Assembly: GCA_018136815.1 (NCBI GenBank)
Contig: CM030937.1
Location: 2,965,820 to 3,029,819 of the forward strand
Direction of reading: 5' to 3'
From: Isochrysis galbana
Lineage: Eukaryota > Haptophyta > Isochrysidales > Isochrysidaceae
Length of the DNA stretch: 64,000 bases
The notes beneath the pieces were generated by a model. It was not told where the DNA came from. It did no database searches and saw only the letters and a program-made list of their open reading frames with translations. Both the position numbers and the translations under genes were made by a program. This document shows, piece by piece, positions 9,508 to 19,810 of this stretch (its first letter is position 1; each line of letters starts with the position of its first letter).

Positions 9508-11534
9508 AGCGACAAATAGAAGACACCAGTAGATAGGTGTCGGACGCCGGAGGTGGCAACGCTGGGCGCGAGGATGGGAACTCCGATAGGCAGAGGGACA
9601 GGGACGTTGACGGGTGGCCGTTGATGACCAGAGGAGGGAAGCCCGGACCCTAGAAGAGAGCAGTGCCGGAGGGCACCACTAAGGCCGAAACGCCGGAGGT
9701 GATTTAGGGGTTGTACGTCGCAGGCGGGAGCGTCGGGCACCAGAAGAGGGGATCGCCGGAGGGTAGGCGATAGACGTTGCAGAACTGGACGCAGAAGGTG
9801 CAGGTTTTCTGGCAAATGAGTTGGAGGCACCAGATATGCCAAGCCTTGGAGAGCTCCGTGGGCGGCGCCCAGCCTCCCCGCCCAGCCTCCCCCCAACAGT
9901 AGCCCTAACTTTGTGGGGCGATGAAGGCGCGCCGCAACCGGCAATACCTACCTCGTCGGAGGTAGGAGGTCGGACTGTGGTCGGGGGGCGCTTTAGAAAT
10001 GCGGGTTCAAGGGATGGACACGGAGAGGGAGAAACTGAGAGGATACTGGAATGGAAAGCAGCAGAGGGGAGGGTGGGGTGTCGTGGCGGGGGAAAGAGAG
10101 AGAAGGGAGGAACAGGACAGAGGGGGGGGGGTCACAGAACGAGAGTCGGAGGGGGTGAAGAGAGGAGGGGGCTGTCTGCTGGAAAGGCGATTGGCACAGG
10201 GCGTTGCCCCTAGGCTTTTGTGTGAGGAAGGAGGTCCCGGGCGCGGGAGCGGCGTCAGTGCGTCAGCGTCGACGGTGACGCCGAGAGCGTCGGGTGCGGT
10301 GGAGAGTACAGCGCCTACTGAGGAAAGAGGGGAGAGAGAGGAAGAAAAGAGAGGGCAAGAAGGAGAACGAGAGCGAGCGAGCAGCAGCGGCGCGGCTGGG
10401 GAGGTGAAAGGGGGGAAGGAGAGGAAAAGGGAAAAGGAATAGGCTTCCTGTTCCTGTGAATAACAAAATATTTTATAGTGTCAGTGAACGGTGGCCTACA
10501 GGGCTGATGACCAAGAACGGGCTCGCAGCTCGCAGCTCGCAGCGCACCCGGGCTCGGTTCGAAGTTGGGCTCTCCAAGCCTCCGGTGGCCGGCGGCGGAC
10601 GTTAGCGCGCGTGCTTTGGGGCGCCGCGGCGCCGCGGCTGCCGATTTCGACACGGCTTTGTTTGGGACGCGTCGCGCGCGATTGGCGTCGCTGGCTGGGC
10701 GGCTCCTGGATGTATGGGGCGTGGCGCGGGCCGGGCACAGGCACATGGCACATGGCTGATGATCAAGAATCAAGAACGGTCTCGCATCGCGCCCGGCGTC
10801 GTTTCGAACTTGGGCTTCCGGGGCCCAAAGGGCATCGAATATGTGCTAGATGGGTGTTTTTTTCGTTTTCCGGGGTTTCTCTTTCTACCGCTTAACTTTG
10901 GTGTGTTTCCTCAATCCCCAATCCTGACTTTTTCATTTTTGCAGCCTCAGAAGTCGTTAAAATATTGTTCGACCGCCCTACGATTGACCGATTGACCACC
11001 CAAATTTGACCATTTTTTTTTACAAAACTCAAAACTCACGTCATAGCCAAGCACACTCTCACTCTCGTGAGGCGGGAAATAAGTGAGCCCCTGTGATATT
11101 ATTTCAGCATATTTCACCTCTTGCTCTTGCCCACAAAGGCCTTTGCCAAAGGGCATCCCCATCCCCATGGGTCCATAACCAAATAACCATAACTATAGCA
11201 GCTTTGGGGGTTTGGGGTGTGGGAGTCCCCTATAGCCTATAGCAGACAGCAGGCAACAATACCGCATGGCGCATGGGGAGAGAGGGAAGGACATGCCAAG
11301 AGAGGAATTGAGAATTGACCGGGTACCGAGTACCGAGTACGGAGAGGAAGCCCCTGCTACTTTCCAAGTTTACAAGACACAGCCACCGTGCTGGCTGCCT
11401 GTGCGCCTCCTCAAGAGGTGGTCCCGCCAGGTCACCCCCTTGATTATTCGACAGGATAGAGATAGTGCTCTCTTGTAGAGTAGTGTGTAGTGTGAATCTA
11501 CCCTTCACAACGGCTCGTTTCAACCCCTGACCAC
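9508..11534. other. Intergenic, low-complexity
   Basis: No supported gene. Purine-rich low-complexity sequence fills about 10020-10440. Two related blocks lie at about 10500-10585 and 10755-10835 (GGCTGATGA..AAGAACGG..TCGCA.. TTCGAA.TTGGGCT), a diverged direct repeat about 255 bases apart. Confidence 0.4.
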
Positions 11535-11703
11535 CCTAGATGGGAAATATGTATTTACCGTATTTGGCCAGAGGCCAAATACATATGTATTTGGCTGTAT
11601 TTGAAGCGTGTCCTGGGTTGTAGGCCTCGAATGTATTTGAAAGGCCAAATACATATGTATTTGGCTGTATTTGCAGGCCCCAGCACCGTATTTCCCATCC
11701 AGG
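11535..11703. mobile_element. hAT-type MITE with 8-bp TSD
   Basis: A 169-bp non-coding element has terminal inverted repeats CCTAGATGGGAAATA and, as reverse complement of the right end, CCTGGATGGGAAATA. The 8-bp direct repeat CTGACCAC flanks it at 11527-11534 and 11704-11711, the TSD length of hAT transposons. Inside, the perfect 20-bp palindrome CCAAATACATATGTATTTGG occurs twice (11575-11594 and 11645-11664). It lies about 380 bases upstream of the cofactor E-like start codon, in the likely promoter. Confidence 0.75.
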
Positions 11704-12086
11704 CTGACCACATGCGCACGCATGTGTATAAATTTACCCTTAGAGAAGCGTATACCTATGCGGCAACGAAGGAAATCGGGAGGCGGAAGGGGGGGGGGGG
11801 GAGGGGAGGCGCTCGCGCTCAACTCTCACCTATCCCTTCACTGGGCTCTCCGGCGGCCCTCCCTCTTCTTCCCTCCGTCGCCCTTCCTCGTGCGTTCTCT
11901 GCTGGCTCTCTCTTGCTCCCCCGACCGCCCGTACGCGCGCCAGCTCCAGCACGAGCACACACAATCTTGCTATCTAGCCTGTCCGCGTCCGCTTCGTTCA
12001 CTCTGCTTCCTCCCCGGCTGCCTGCGGGTCCTCTTCCATCGTATTCTCTCTTTTCTCTTTCACGCTGCTTGCCGCCGCCTGGCTCT

Positions 12087-13615
12087 ATGGCGCCCTTCAC
12101 GGCCGAGGTGAGCAAGAAGTACAGCTACGACCGGGACGAGCACGCCGAAATCTCGGGTGGCCTTGTCGGTGCGGAGAAGGCCGCTCGTGAGCAGGCACTT
12201 CACCGGTTGACTCACGTCTTCTTGCCTGGTGCTGATGTGACTGAGGCAGGCCCACCTGGCGAGATCGCCTCTACGTGCGGCGAGATTGAGGAGCTGGATC
12301 TAGAGGCCAATCCAATCGGAGACTGGAGGCCTGTCCTTGACATCGCCACCCAGCTCCCAAAGCTCCGATGGCTTGGCCTCAACCGCCTGCAGCTCGCTCC
12401 GCTTTCGACACTGCCCAGCGACTTTGGCTCCGCTGTGGGACGTGTGCGCTCCCTCTGCTTAGGCCGCACCGCGATGGAGTGGGATCAGCTACTGCTGCTC
12501 GTATCTGCCATGCCAGAGCTTTCGTCGCTTCACTTCGGCGCAAATGGCGTCACCTCCCTTGCGCCGTCCGATACCTCAGTCTCGCTGGCTGAACGGCTTT
12601 CAAAGCTCACGGTGCTCTGGGTTGAGGACAACAAGATCAGCTCTTGGGATTCGGTCGCGCCCCTCTCCGAGCTGCCGGCTCTGGAGGTACTGAATCTCAA
12701 TGGCAACCAGATATCGAGCCTGCCCAATCCACTAACAGGCTTTGGTCTGCTGAAGCAGATCATGTTGCGAGGCAACCCCATAGAGGGTTGGGAATCAATC
12801 ACAGCCCTCGATTCGCTTCCCTCCCTCCGCGACACAGCCTTGCGCGACATCCCGCTCATCTCTAAGATGAGTGCTTCGTCGCAGCGCCGCTCCATTATCG
12901 CCCGACTAAGTAGGCTTAAGATGCTCAACGGATCCGAAGTGCGGAAGCGAGAGCGCGAGGATGCGGAGCGCTACTACCTGCGTGCAATTTCTGAGCAATA
13001 CCCCGAAGGTGGTTTGCCATCGGATGCCGTGCCTGAACAAGTGCCTGGGGGTTCGATACCCGATCCGGATCAGCTCGCTGCGCTCATCAACAAGCTGCGC
13101 ATCCCAGACACCGCAGAGTGGCGTGCACTCGAGAAGGAGCACCCTCGCTGGCGCGCGCTGCTATGCCTGCATGGTGAGCAGCGCAAGACTGCAGTGACAA
13201 GTTCCTCGAGTGGTGTCATCTCGGCTGAGCTGATCGAGCTGACCATCCGATCAACTGCGGCGGACGCGGGCCATCTGCCGCCAATTACGCGCCGGCTTCC
13301 CAATGGCCTGCCTGTCAAGAGCATCAAGGCCATGGCGGGAGCAATTTTCAAGGTGAGCTTGCCCGTTGCCATGTTGCCCCCCTCCCATTTATTGACCGAT
13401 GAGGCCCATCTTGGCCCCGGCGGCTCTGAATCATTCGAAGCTGATCGACGGCACCTCGTTTGCAGGTGGAGCCTACGAGGCAGGTGCTGCTGTATTCTCG
13501 CCCACAGGCTCACAAAAACGATATTCCTGAGGTTCTCGACGACGACCTAAAGCGCCTATGCGATTTTGGCGTGGTGAGCGGGGGGACCATCATAATCGAG
13601 GAGTCTGAAAGCTGA
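12087..13615 (+). CDS. TBCEL: Tubulin-folding cofactor E-like protein (LRR-UBL)
   Basis: Exon 1 (12087-13352) and exon 2 (13466-13615) join in phase 0 across a GT-AG intron to 471 residues. Leucine-rich repeats cover about residues 70-275 (IEELDLEANPIGDW, LEVLNLNGNQISSLPNP, LKQIMLRGNPIEGW). They are followed by the LRR-cap region RLSRLKMLNGSEVRKRERED, which is diagnostic of tubulin cofactor E. The C-terminal part ends in a ubiquitin-like domain completed by exon 2 (VEPTRQVLLYSRP through GTIIIEESES). The N-terminal CAP-Gly domain of canonical TBCE is absent, as in TBCE-like (TBCEL) proteins, which bind and destabilise tubulin. The ATG at 12087 follows a pyrimidine-rich leader. The upstream open sequence looks non-coding, so a separate CAP-Gly exon cannot be fully excluded. 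Confidence 0.85.
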
Positions 13616-13983
13616 GAAAATCTCGATTCAGGTGTTGATGTATTCCAAACGTCGTGCAAAGTATGGCAGTCTGCGCACGAGCAAGTCAAGGTCAAGGTTG
13701 CTTTGACAGCGCGCCCATAGTTGTCGCAGGTACTTGCGGCGAGTCGGCGCAAAAATGGCCGTGAACGTACCCTGGAGACGTGGATGAGTGGGCCACAAGA
13801 CATGGGGGGGCAACTTCACAAGCGCCCCGGGGTACATACGCACCATTCTCATTGTTCAGGCCACATTCCCATTTCTCTTGCTCTTGTAAGTCGCACATCA
13901 GGGCCCCTTTGTTATCTATTACACCATGGTGACTAGCGTTGGCTGTGTTGGTCTTATTGTCATATTCAGCAAGTTTTAACTAT

Positions 13984-14290
13984 TCTACGGTCTATCAAAA
14001 AATCCTTTTAATATGCTCGCCTCACACGTGGCACTGGGTTACACTTCCGTAGCCACGCCCATTCCCCTTCCTCACCCTCATTTCCCGCCTTGCGGCAACT
14101 CCCCTCGTGCTCTACTTAGTTAGGGGCTCGGATCACATGGGGGTTTTGAGCTGGGCGGTGTGCACCTGTCCTCAGCGGTATGTTCACGCCTTCCTCCTGT
14201 GCCGCTTAGTGACCTCTTTATCCTAGGTGCTTTGTGGATCTCCGTATCTCCGTCGTCGTTATGTGTTATGTACCGTATTCTTGTTCGTGT
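13984..14290 (-). mobile_element. LINE 3'-end fragment
   Basis: The sequence begins on the + strand with an A-run and CCTTTTAATATGCTCGCC, the reverse complement of the class 1 LINE tail (GGCGAG..TATTAAAAGG plus T-run). It continues with the shared 3' UTR landmarks CGTAGCCACGCCCATTCCC, CGCCTTGCGGCAACTCCCC and TCGTGCTCTACTTAG. No coding sequence remains. It directly abuts a 5'-end fragment of opposite orientation at 14298. Confidence 0.7.
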
Positions 14291-14297
14291 GGTGACA

Positions 14298-14560
14298 ACT
14301 AAGTTGATACTTGGTTGCGATGGAGCGCGCCGGTGTGACTCCCCTCTCCTCCGGGCCCCCCGCCGAGGGCGGCTCCCCTACCCCTATGGACCATGGACCA
14401 GTCGCTGGCGAAGCGGAAGCGGCCGCGTCCACCCTCGGAGGCCTAGCAGGTGCGTGCGACACAGGTCGCGCCACACGGCCCGTGGCCCCGGCCACACCAC
14501 CCACAGGAGCCATGCTGGCCTCCCCCATGTCCCATGGGAGACAGCTGAGAGGGTGCAACT
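14298..14560 (+). mobile_element. LINE 5'-end fragment
   Basis: The fragment starts with a hairpin at 14298-14315 (stems ACTAAGT and ACTTGGT, loop TGAT), then TGCG and ATGG at 14320. The following about 240 bases match the ORF1 N-terminal region of the elements at 1446 and 2704, but a TAG interrupts the frame near 14444. The similarity fades by about 14560, and no ORF1 core or 3' tail follows. The loop differs from TTAT while both stems are kept. Confidence 0.7.
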
Positions 14561-15681
14561 TGAGGTTCCCTTTTTTTTTACCCTCCATCACCATTTTTTA
14601 CAACTTATAAAATTGCACCCCTCAACTTTGCCTCATTGGCCGTATCACCACCCCCAAAAACCAAAAATGTGTCCCTAGATGCAAACGTTTCTATGGGTCC
14701 AATTGTTGCAGACGGCGTTGTAGTTGTAGAGAATTCGTTGCTTGTCACGGGACGAGGACGAGGGGGTCGACTACGCGGTCGGGTGCACGGTGAAATCGGC
14801 TCGTTGGCCACACCTTCCCCCTTTCACTTTTTCACGTCGTTGAATTCGTAATGGTAATGAAGCGAAGCACCGAAACAGGTGCTTCCGATTTTCCATTTTC
14901 ACCTATTTTCATTTTCGTGAAGAACCCTGCCTAGATCCTCCTATCTGTCGGGGGTTGGGCCATCGCCTTGCGTCTCGGCATGCCCCCTGCGGCCCCCCGG
15001 CGGCCGGCGGCGCATCGCCTGCGGGTGAAGCTGTGAGAAGAAATACTGAAGAAACCGAGCCGAAGCACCTGCTGTTTCGGTGCTCCGGCAGTAAGGAGTT
15101 AAGTGTTCCTTTAAAATTTTAGTTGTAAGTATGTGGTCCCGTCAACATGATGTAAAACTATTATAATTTTACCATGGACATTTGATCGCTCAACCGAGTC
15201 TGTCCCATGCCATATTCGACGGGACGCGACCTCACCGAGCACTCCTAGGAGTATAATACTCGTACTAGATCTCTATTGCCCGCTGCGCAATTTCCAATTT
15301 TCCAGGAGATGCAGAGAGATGCAGCTGTTCTCCCTTTCCCCCTTTCTTTCTACTTTGAGTCTCCTCTGGGAGGGCGGGGGGGGGGGGGGGGGGGGAGAGG
15401 GGCGGGAGGGGAGGCGGCATTAGTGTACTGAATGTGGCTTCCCCCCCTCTCTCTCTCCTACTCCTACTCTCTCTCTCTCGCTCGCCCGCTCTTTTCGTCC
15501 CCCCTCCACTCCCTCCCTCCCTCCCTTTCCTTCATCACTTCTTCTCCTCTCTACTTTTTACTGGTCAAGAATCCGTTCACCATCGCTCACAGAAGGCCAT
15601 ATATCCTCGCTCTGCCCTCACTTCTTCTCCCTGCTGACCTCGCGTGGCTGCGCTCTCTTGCTCTCCTCCCCCTTCTCAGCC
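14561..15681. other. Intergenic and pyrimidine-rich leader
   Basis: No gene seen from 14561 to about 15360. A G-run sits at 15375-15396. From 15445 to 15560 the strand is C/T-rich with CT microsatellite, a leader or promoter arrangement also seen before the cofactor E gene and the thymidylate synthase-like gene. Confidence 0.45.
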
Positions 15682-16636
15682 ATGCCTCTCGAGGGCCTCT
15701 GCTCTCAGCCGGAGGCGCGCTGGTTCTACTCGTTCTATTCGAGGGTATATGAGCAGCTCCAGCCCTTCTTCACCTCTCCCGAGATGCGCGAGGCCGGGCT
15801 CGAGCTGGCGGGCGTGCGTGGCGCGATGGACGTTCTCGATGTGGGCGCTGGAACAGGCACCCTCTCGCTCCAGGTGCTCGCGCGCGGGGTCGAGCCGGCG
15901 CGGTTGACGCTGATCGACCAGAGCGAACCTATGCTCAGCAAAGCACGTGCCAAACCACAGCTCGCGCATGCCACCATTGTGTGCAAGGATGCCCATGTGC
16001 TGCCGTTCGAGTCGGAATCATTTGACAGAGTTGTCTCCTCCGGATCGATCTATTACTTCCCGAAGCCTGTGGTGGCGCTCCGCGAGCAGATGCGCGTGGT
16101 ACGTCGAGGTGGGATTGTTCTCGCCATGGGGTCTCTCGAACCAAAGCCCCGACTCCTCCGTCTGCTCGCCACCACGTTCAACCGCTTCCCTGCGGAGGAG
16201 GACTATCACGCGTGGTTTCAAGAAGCCGGCCTCACAGACATCAAGACAATCCGCGTGTCCAACCCGTGGAATTCGGAGCAATACGCACTCGCAATTTGTG
16301 GCACACGGGCCACCGATGTGGTCGATGTTCTTGCCGCGGAGCCTTCAGACGTCGAGGCCACTACTACATCAGGATTCAAGGACACGCTCTTCTACATGCC
16401 CATGCGTTTGGCGCGCTTTGGTATCGCCATGGGCGCCTTCGCCGTCCTCGGACCATTGCAGGTATGCTTCTCTTAAGAAATAGGCACTATTTATGCACGG
16501 CGTCGCGAAAGCGCCTATTTGCATTGCCGCGGCTTCTGGTCTGGCTACCAACACAATCTCTCAATGCTCCCCTTCACAGGTCCTCAATGCTGCCCTTGGA
16601 ATGCGGCGACTCAAGGCAAACAACCCTGCGCACTGA
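15682..16636 (+). CDS. VTE3: MPBQ/MSBQ methyltransferase-like protein
   Basis: Exon 1 (15682-16461) and exon 2 (16580-16636) join in phase 0 across a GT-AG intron, giving 278 residues. The SAM-binding motif I is MDVLDVGAGTGTLSL (about residues 49-63), followed by LTLIDQSEPMLSKA, the acidic motif II. The stretch VSSGSIYYFPKPVVALREQMRVV matches the family of plastid 2-methyl-6-phytyl- and solanesyl-benzoquinol methyltransferases (VTE3), which act in tocopherol and plastoquinone synthesis at the inner envelope. A hydrophobic C-terminal anchor (FGIAMGAFAVLGPLQVLNAAL) spans the splice junction, as expected for VTE3. No clear plastid-targeting peptide precedes motif I; an upstream in-frame ATG at 15658 adds only eight residues. 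A related SAM methyltransferase with another substrate remains possible. Confidence 0.7.
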
Positions 16637-17058
16637 CCCTTGAAGGTATACGGCGTGCGGTAGCATCTGCGACGTCCGTGTGAGTAGGACGCAAGGCTCT
16701 TCTCGATGGCTACACTTCCTCCCTGCACACCTTCCTATGCCTGTGCTGTTCCTGTGAAACACGCTACAAAGGATGGTTGTCGTAGACACTGATGATAGGG
16801 CGGCTGTCGTGAGCTACAATGGGGGACGCGGAAAGGTGTGCAGCTGATCGAACGCTGAAGCACTTGCTCTGCTACAGGCTTTTCCCTTCCGAACCACTCA
16901 CCCAGCGGAGTGCATGTTTGCCTAATTTAGACCTTACAGGATATGGCCCGCGAGAAGATAGCCCATGAGCCATAAGTGTTGTGAACCCCAAAATTTATCA
17001 TGTGCAGATCATTATAGCCAACATGTGATGATTGGCTTTGCATTTTGCGGAGCACCTT
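16637..17058. other. 3' flank of methyltransferase gene
   Basis: No gene seen; probable 3' UTR and spacer. It ends in the pre-insertion target of the next element (direct repeat TTTGTGAGCAATAA at 17059-17072). Confidence 0.4.
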
Positions 17059-17072
17059 TTTGTGAGCAATAA

Positions 17073-17819
17073 AAAACCTTTTAATATTCTTACCGCACTC
17101 GCGGCGAATGGAACCACTACCCACTACAAGTAGCACGTAGCATACTCTCTATACCCCCATTCCCCCGGCTCTTCTCCCCCCGCCATCAGGCGGCTCCCCC
17201 CGTACACTACTAGGGGGATAGGGGTGAAGGGCTTAGATATGGTCCGGTGGCCCGCGCCCCCCCCCCCGGTGATCCGTTCTCCACTTCCTCCTACGCCTCC
17301 CGGGCTGGCGGCGGACTCTGTCTCGTCTTATCTTGTAAACAGGCGCGAGACTTACCGATTTTCCGGTGGGCGGAGCTCTCGCTCGCGCCCAACCCCCTCT
17401 CCTGCGGCACGCGCGATGGCGCGCCTGCGGCAGGCCTCCAGCTGCCCTCTGGCGGCCCCTGGAGGCTCCTTGAGGCCAGCTCAAGGGGCAGAGGAGGCGA
17501 GGAGGCTGGGGCTGGGCCCTGGCCTCCCCTGCCTCTCCCTCGCTGGCGCTCCCGAGCCTCTGGGCCCCCCACGCTGCACCTGTCTGCCTGTCGACCAGGG
17601 GGGGAAGGGGGGGTTGGAGCGATGGGCTGGCCACGAGGGGCCAGGACGAGCGAACCAGGCGTGCCTGTTAGTGGGAGAGTGGGTCAGCAGGGCAGTGGCC
17701 TCCTGGCAAGCCATCAGGCATGCCAGGAGGATGGGTCCACGGCAGGGGAGGAGTGGAGAGAGGGGGGGGCTCGTGCTCGTGCCCCCCCATGGGCGAACCA
17801 AGTATAAACTTAGTTGCTA
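17073..17819 (-). mobile_element. SINE-like element with LINE ends and 14-bp TSD
   Basis: The element is flanked by TTTGTGAGCAATAA at 17059-17072 and 17820-17833. On the minus strand it opens with a hairpin (stems ACTAAGT and ACTTGGT, loop TTAT, at about 17814-17797), then TCGCCC and ATGG. The 3' end is GCGGTAAGAATATTAAAAGG plus T-run, a short form of the class 1 LINE tail. The 747-bp body is GC-rich and carries no conserved ORF core. Its 5' segment recurs at 38771-38830. It is therefore complete at both ends yet encodes nothing recognisable, as expected of a LINE-mobilised passenger. Confidence 0.75.
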
Positions 17820-17833
17820 TTTGTGAGCAATAA

Positions 17834-18258
17834 GTTTTCAAGGAAGCACCGCGGCAGAAAGTCGTTGTCGAATCCGGATCGACCTTTTTGTTTTAGAAGT
17901 TGTTTGCGTTTCTATGTCTATGTCCCCTCCTTGTAGGCTAGTCACCGTCGCATCATCCTGGCACCCGACGCGTACAAGGGTGGTGCAACAACCCGGACAC
18001 CGGTAGCCGAACGAATACACCCGACCAACAACAGACAGGCAACAGGCCTGTCTGTCTGGAACCCGCACTCTGCACTCTGAACCAGGCCCATGGTAGTGCA
18101 CTTGGGCCGAACCCCGGACACCAAAGACAAAGGAAGGACGGGGGGAAGGGGAAGAGGTGGAGGGAAGGGAAGAGAAGGGCGATGTCAGTGGAATTAGGGG
18201 AGTACCCTAGCCCTAGTGTAGTAGGTGTGTAGCCCAGAATCTTCAGATGTTTTTTTTA
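17834..18258 (+). mobile_element. LINE 3'-end fragment, class 2 tail
   Basis: The 3' part carries landmarks of the class 2 3' UTR (CACCAAAGACAAAGGAAGG around 18119-18137) and ends with GTGTAGCCCAGAATCTTCAG, ATG and a T-run at 18223-18257. The same landmarks appear in reverse at 53328-53480 and forward at about 47440-47659. No coding part is recognisable in this copy and its 5' limit is uncertain. Confidence 0.5.
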
Positions 18259-18284
18259 TGTCACTACCGGACTGCGGACTGTGC

Positions 18285-18727
18285 GACCCTCGAGATCGAG
18301 ATCGAGCGTGCGACCCAACAGGGACCTCCCACATCCCTCGCGAGGCGCTTGAGCTTAGACTCCTCACTCCTCACCAGCTGGCAGCCATTGCGAGGCCGAC
18401 AGTCGGCGATCGGCCGACGCGGAGACGCGGAACCTCCGCGTTTGTTATGGGGATTCGCCCGACATTCACTGCTTTGATTCCCTCACGCGCGCGATCCTCC
18501 CATTCTCCCAAAATAGACCTCCATGTCCATGGGCCGGACAAGGCGGGGAAGTCACTCACCGACGCCATGGATTTTCGTGGGGTAGAGGGGGTTCGCGGCG
18601 GGGGCGGGGGGGATGTGGGGGGCAGGTAAGGGTAAGGGTGGAGGGTGGTCCCTGGGGAATCCTTGGACACCCAGGAGGGGTGGAAAATAGTGGTTAAAAA
18701 GCGTGAGTGACCGGCCTACCATCACCA
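18285..18727 (-). repeat. Second copy of the 7.6-kb dispersed repeat
   Basis: This block is alignable along about 430 bases with 7650-8060, including CTCCGCGTTT, TCTCCCAAAATAG, TCACCGACGCCAT and GGAATCCTTGGACACCCA. The copy lacks the hairpin 5' end present near 8193. No conserved reading frame is shared between the two copies. Confidence 0.6.
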
Positions 18728-18835
18728 TACTCCCCTCCCCTCCCTCCCCAGGGGGGGAGGCTCCCCCCTTCCCCCTTCCCCCCTCGCCGCACAGGCGAGG
18801 AACACCCAGTGCACTACACCGGTGTGTCGGGGGGT

Positions 18836-18916
18836 TGATTCGCATCAACATCAAGTATTTTTTTATAATTTTCTTACCGCACATGCGGCTGAGCGGCTGA
18901 TTCGCATCAACATCAA
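18836..18916 (-). mobile_element. 43-bp LINE tail insertion between 19-bp repeats
   Basis: TGATTCGCATCAACATCAA occurs at 18836-18854 and again at 18898-18916. The 43 bases between them read, on the minus strand, as a class 1-like tail (CCGCATGTGCGGTAAGAA, then T/A-rich and A-poor sequence). A further similar tail follows at about 18917-18965. This is the signature of an extremely 5'-truncated LINE insertion. Confidence 0.6.
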
Positions 18917-18965
18917 ATAACAAGTAATTCTTTGATAATATTCTTACCGCACATGCGGCCGTGGA

Positions 18966-19810
18966 ACCACTACTTACACGCAGCATAATTTCTACGACTA
19001 CTAAAAACCGATATGCGGGGCGCCCTTCGTCTCCGACGGACAGAGGAGCGCACGACGAGGCGGAGTTTTGTTGACGACGACGGGACGCGGGGGAGGTCTT
19101 CGAACAGAAGAGAAACACAGGGCAACGGGATGCAATTTTTTTCTAACAACTAACAAATCTGCTTTCATCCAGTGTGAGAGGAGGAAGGCGAGGGGGGGGG
19201 GGGGGGGGAGGGGCAGGGGGGTCGTTCAGCACACGCCCATCATCTTCCCCCCGCCGCGCTCTCCCCCTCTCCCGCGCGCCCCCGGGCACTTCGCCCCTTC
19301 CCGCTTCCGCGCGTGTCGATTTAAATCGCTGCGAGCCCCGAGCAAAAGGCATGTGCACCACCACCGCTCTCGCTCCCTCTCCCACCTCAGTCTCCGCCGC
19401 CTGATCGCTCGCAGCAGTCGATGCAGGCGTGCACGTGCAGGAGCGGTTTGGCTGTCGCGATGCATGCCGCCCAGTGCACCTCCTCAAGGCACCTCGGGCA
19501 CTGTGCCCTCAAACAGGCTGCCAACTCGCCCTCCGGCAGGTAGTCTCTCGTGTGCGCCGGTGACTGGGCTGCTGTTGGAGGGCACCCAGGCCTTCGACGC
19601 GCTGGGCTTTTAGGACGCGTGATTACTATGAGCATCACCGGCACGGAAGTTCGCGATGCTGTCAACGGTGTGGCCTGCAGAGCTTCTGCTTGCCGCTGCA
19701 CCCCGCCACCCCCCAAACACCAAAGCCCGCATCTCACACGCCTCTGATTGCAGCCTCCGCGCCCGCGCTATCCTATTAAAAGTCTCATACATGCATCAGG
19801 CACGTGTGCA
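18966..19810. other. Upstream region of the NIPA-like gene
   Basis: No supported gene. A G-run lies at 19190-19208. A C/T-rich segment at 19230-19400 resembles the pyrimidine-rich leaders of other genes here. An upstream non-coding exon for the transporter could lie in this stretch but is not demonstrable. Confidence 0.35.

Noticed and set aside
9504..10466. Frames of 130-150 residues on both strands
   Set aside because: Purine-rich repeats produce open frames in several phases; no domain or splice logic.
11601..12086. In-frame upstream extension of the cofactor E-like gene
   Set aside because: It overlaps the MITE and a pyrimidine-rich leader, and encodes low-complexity sequence without domain similarity.
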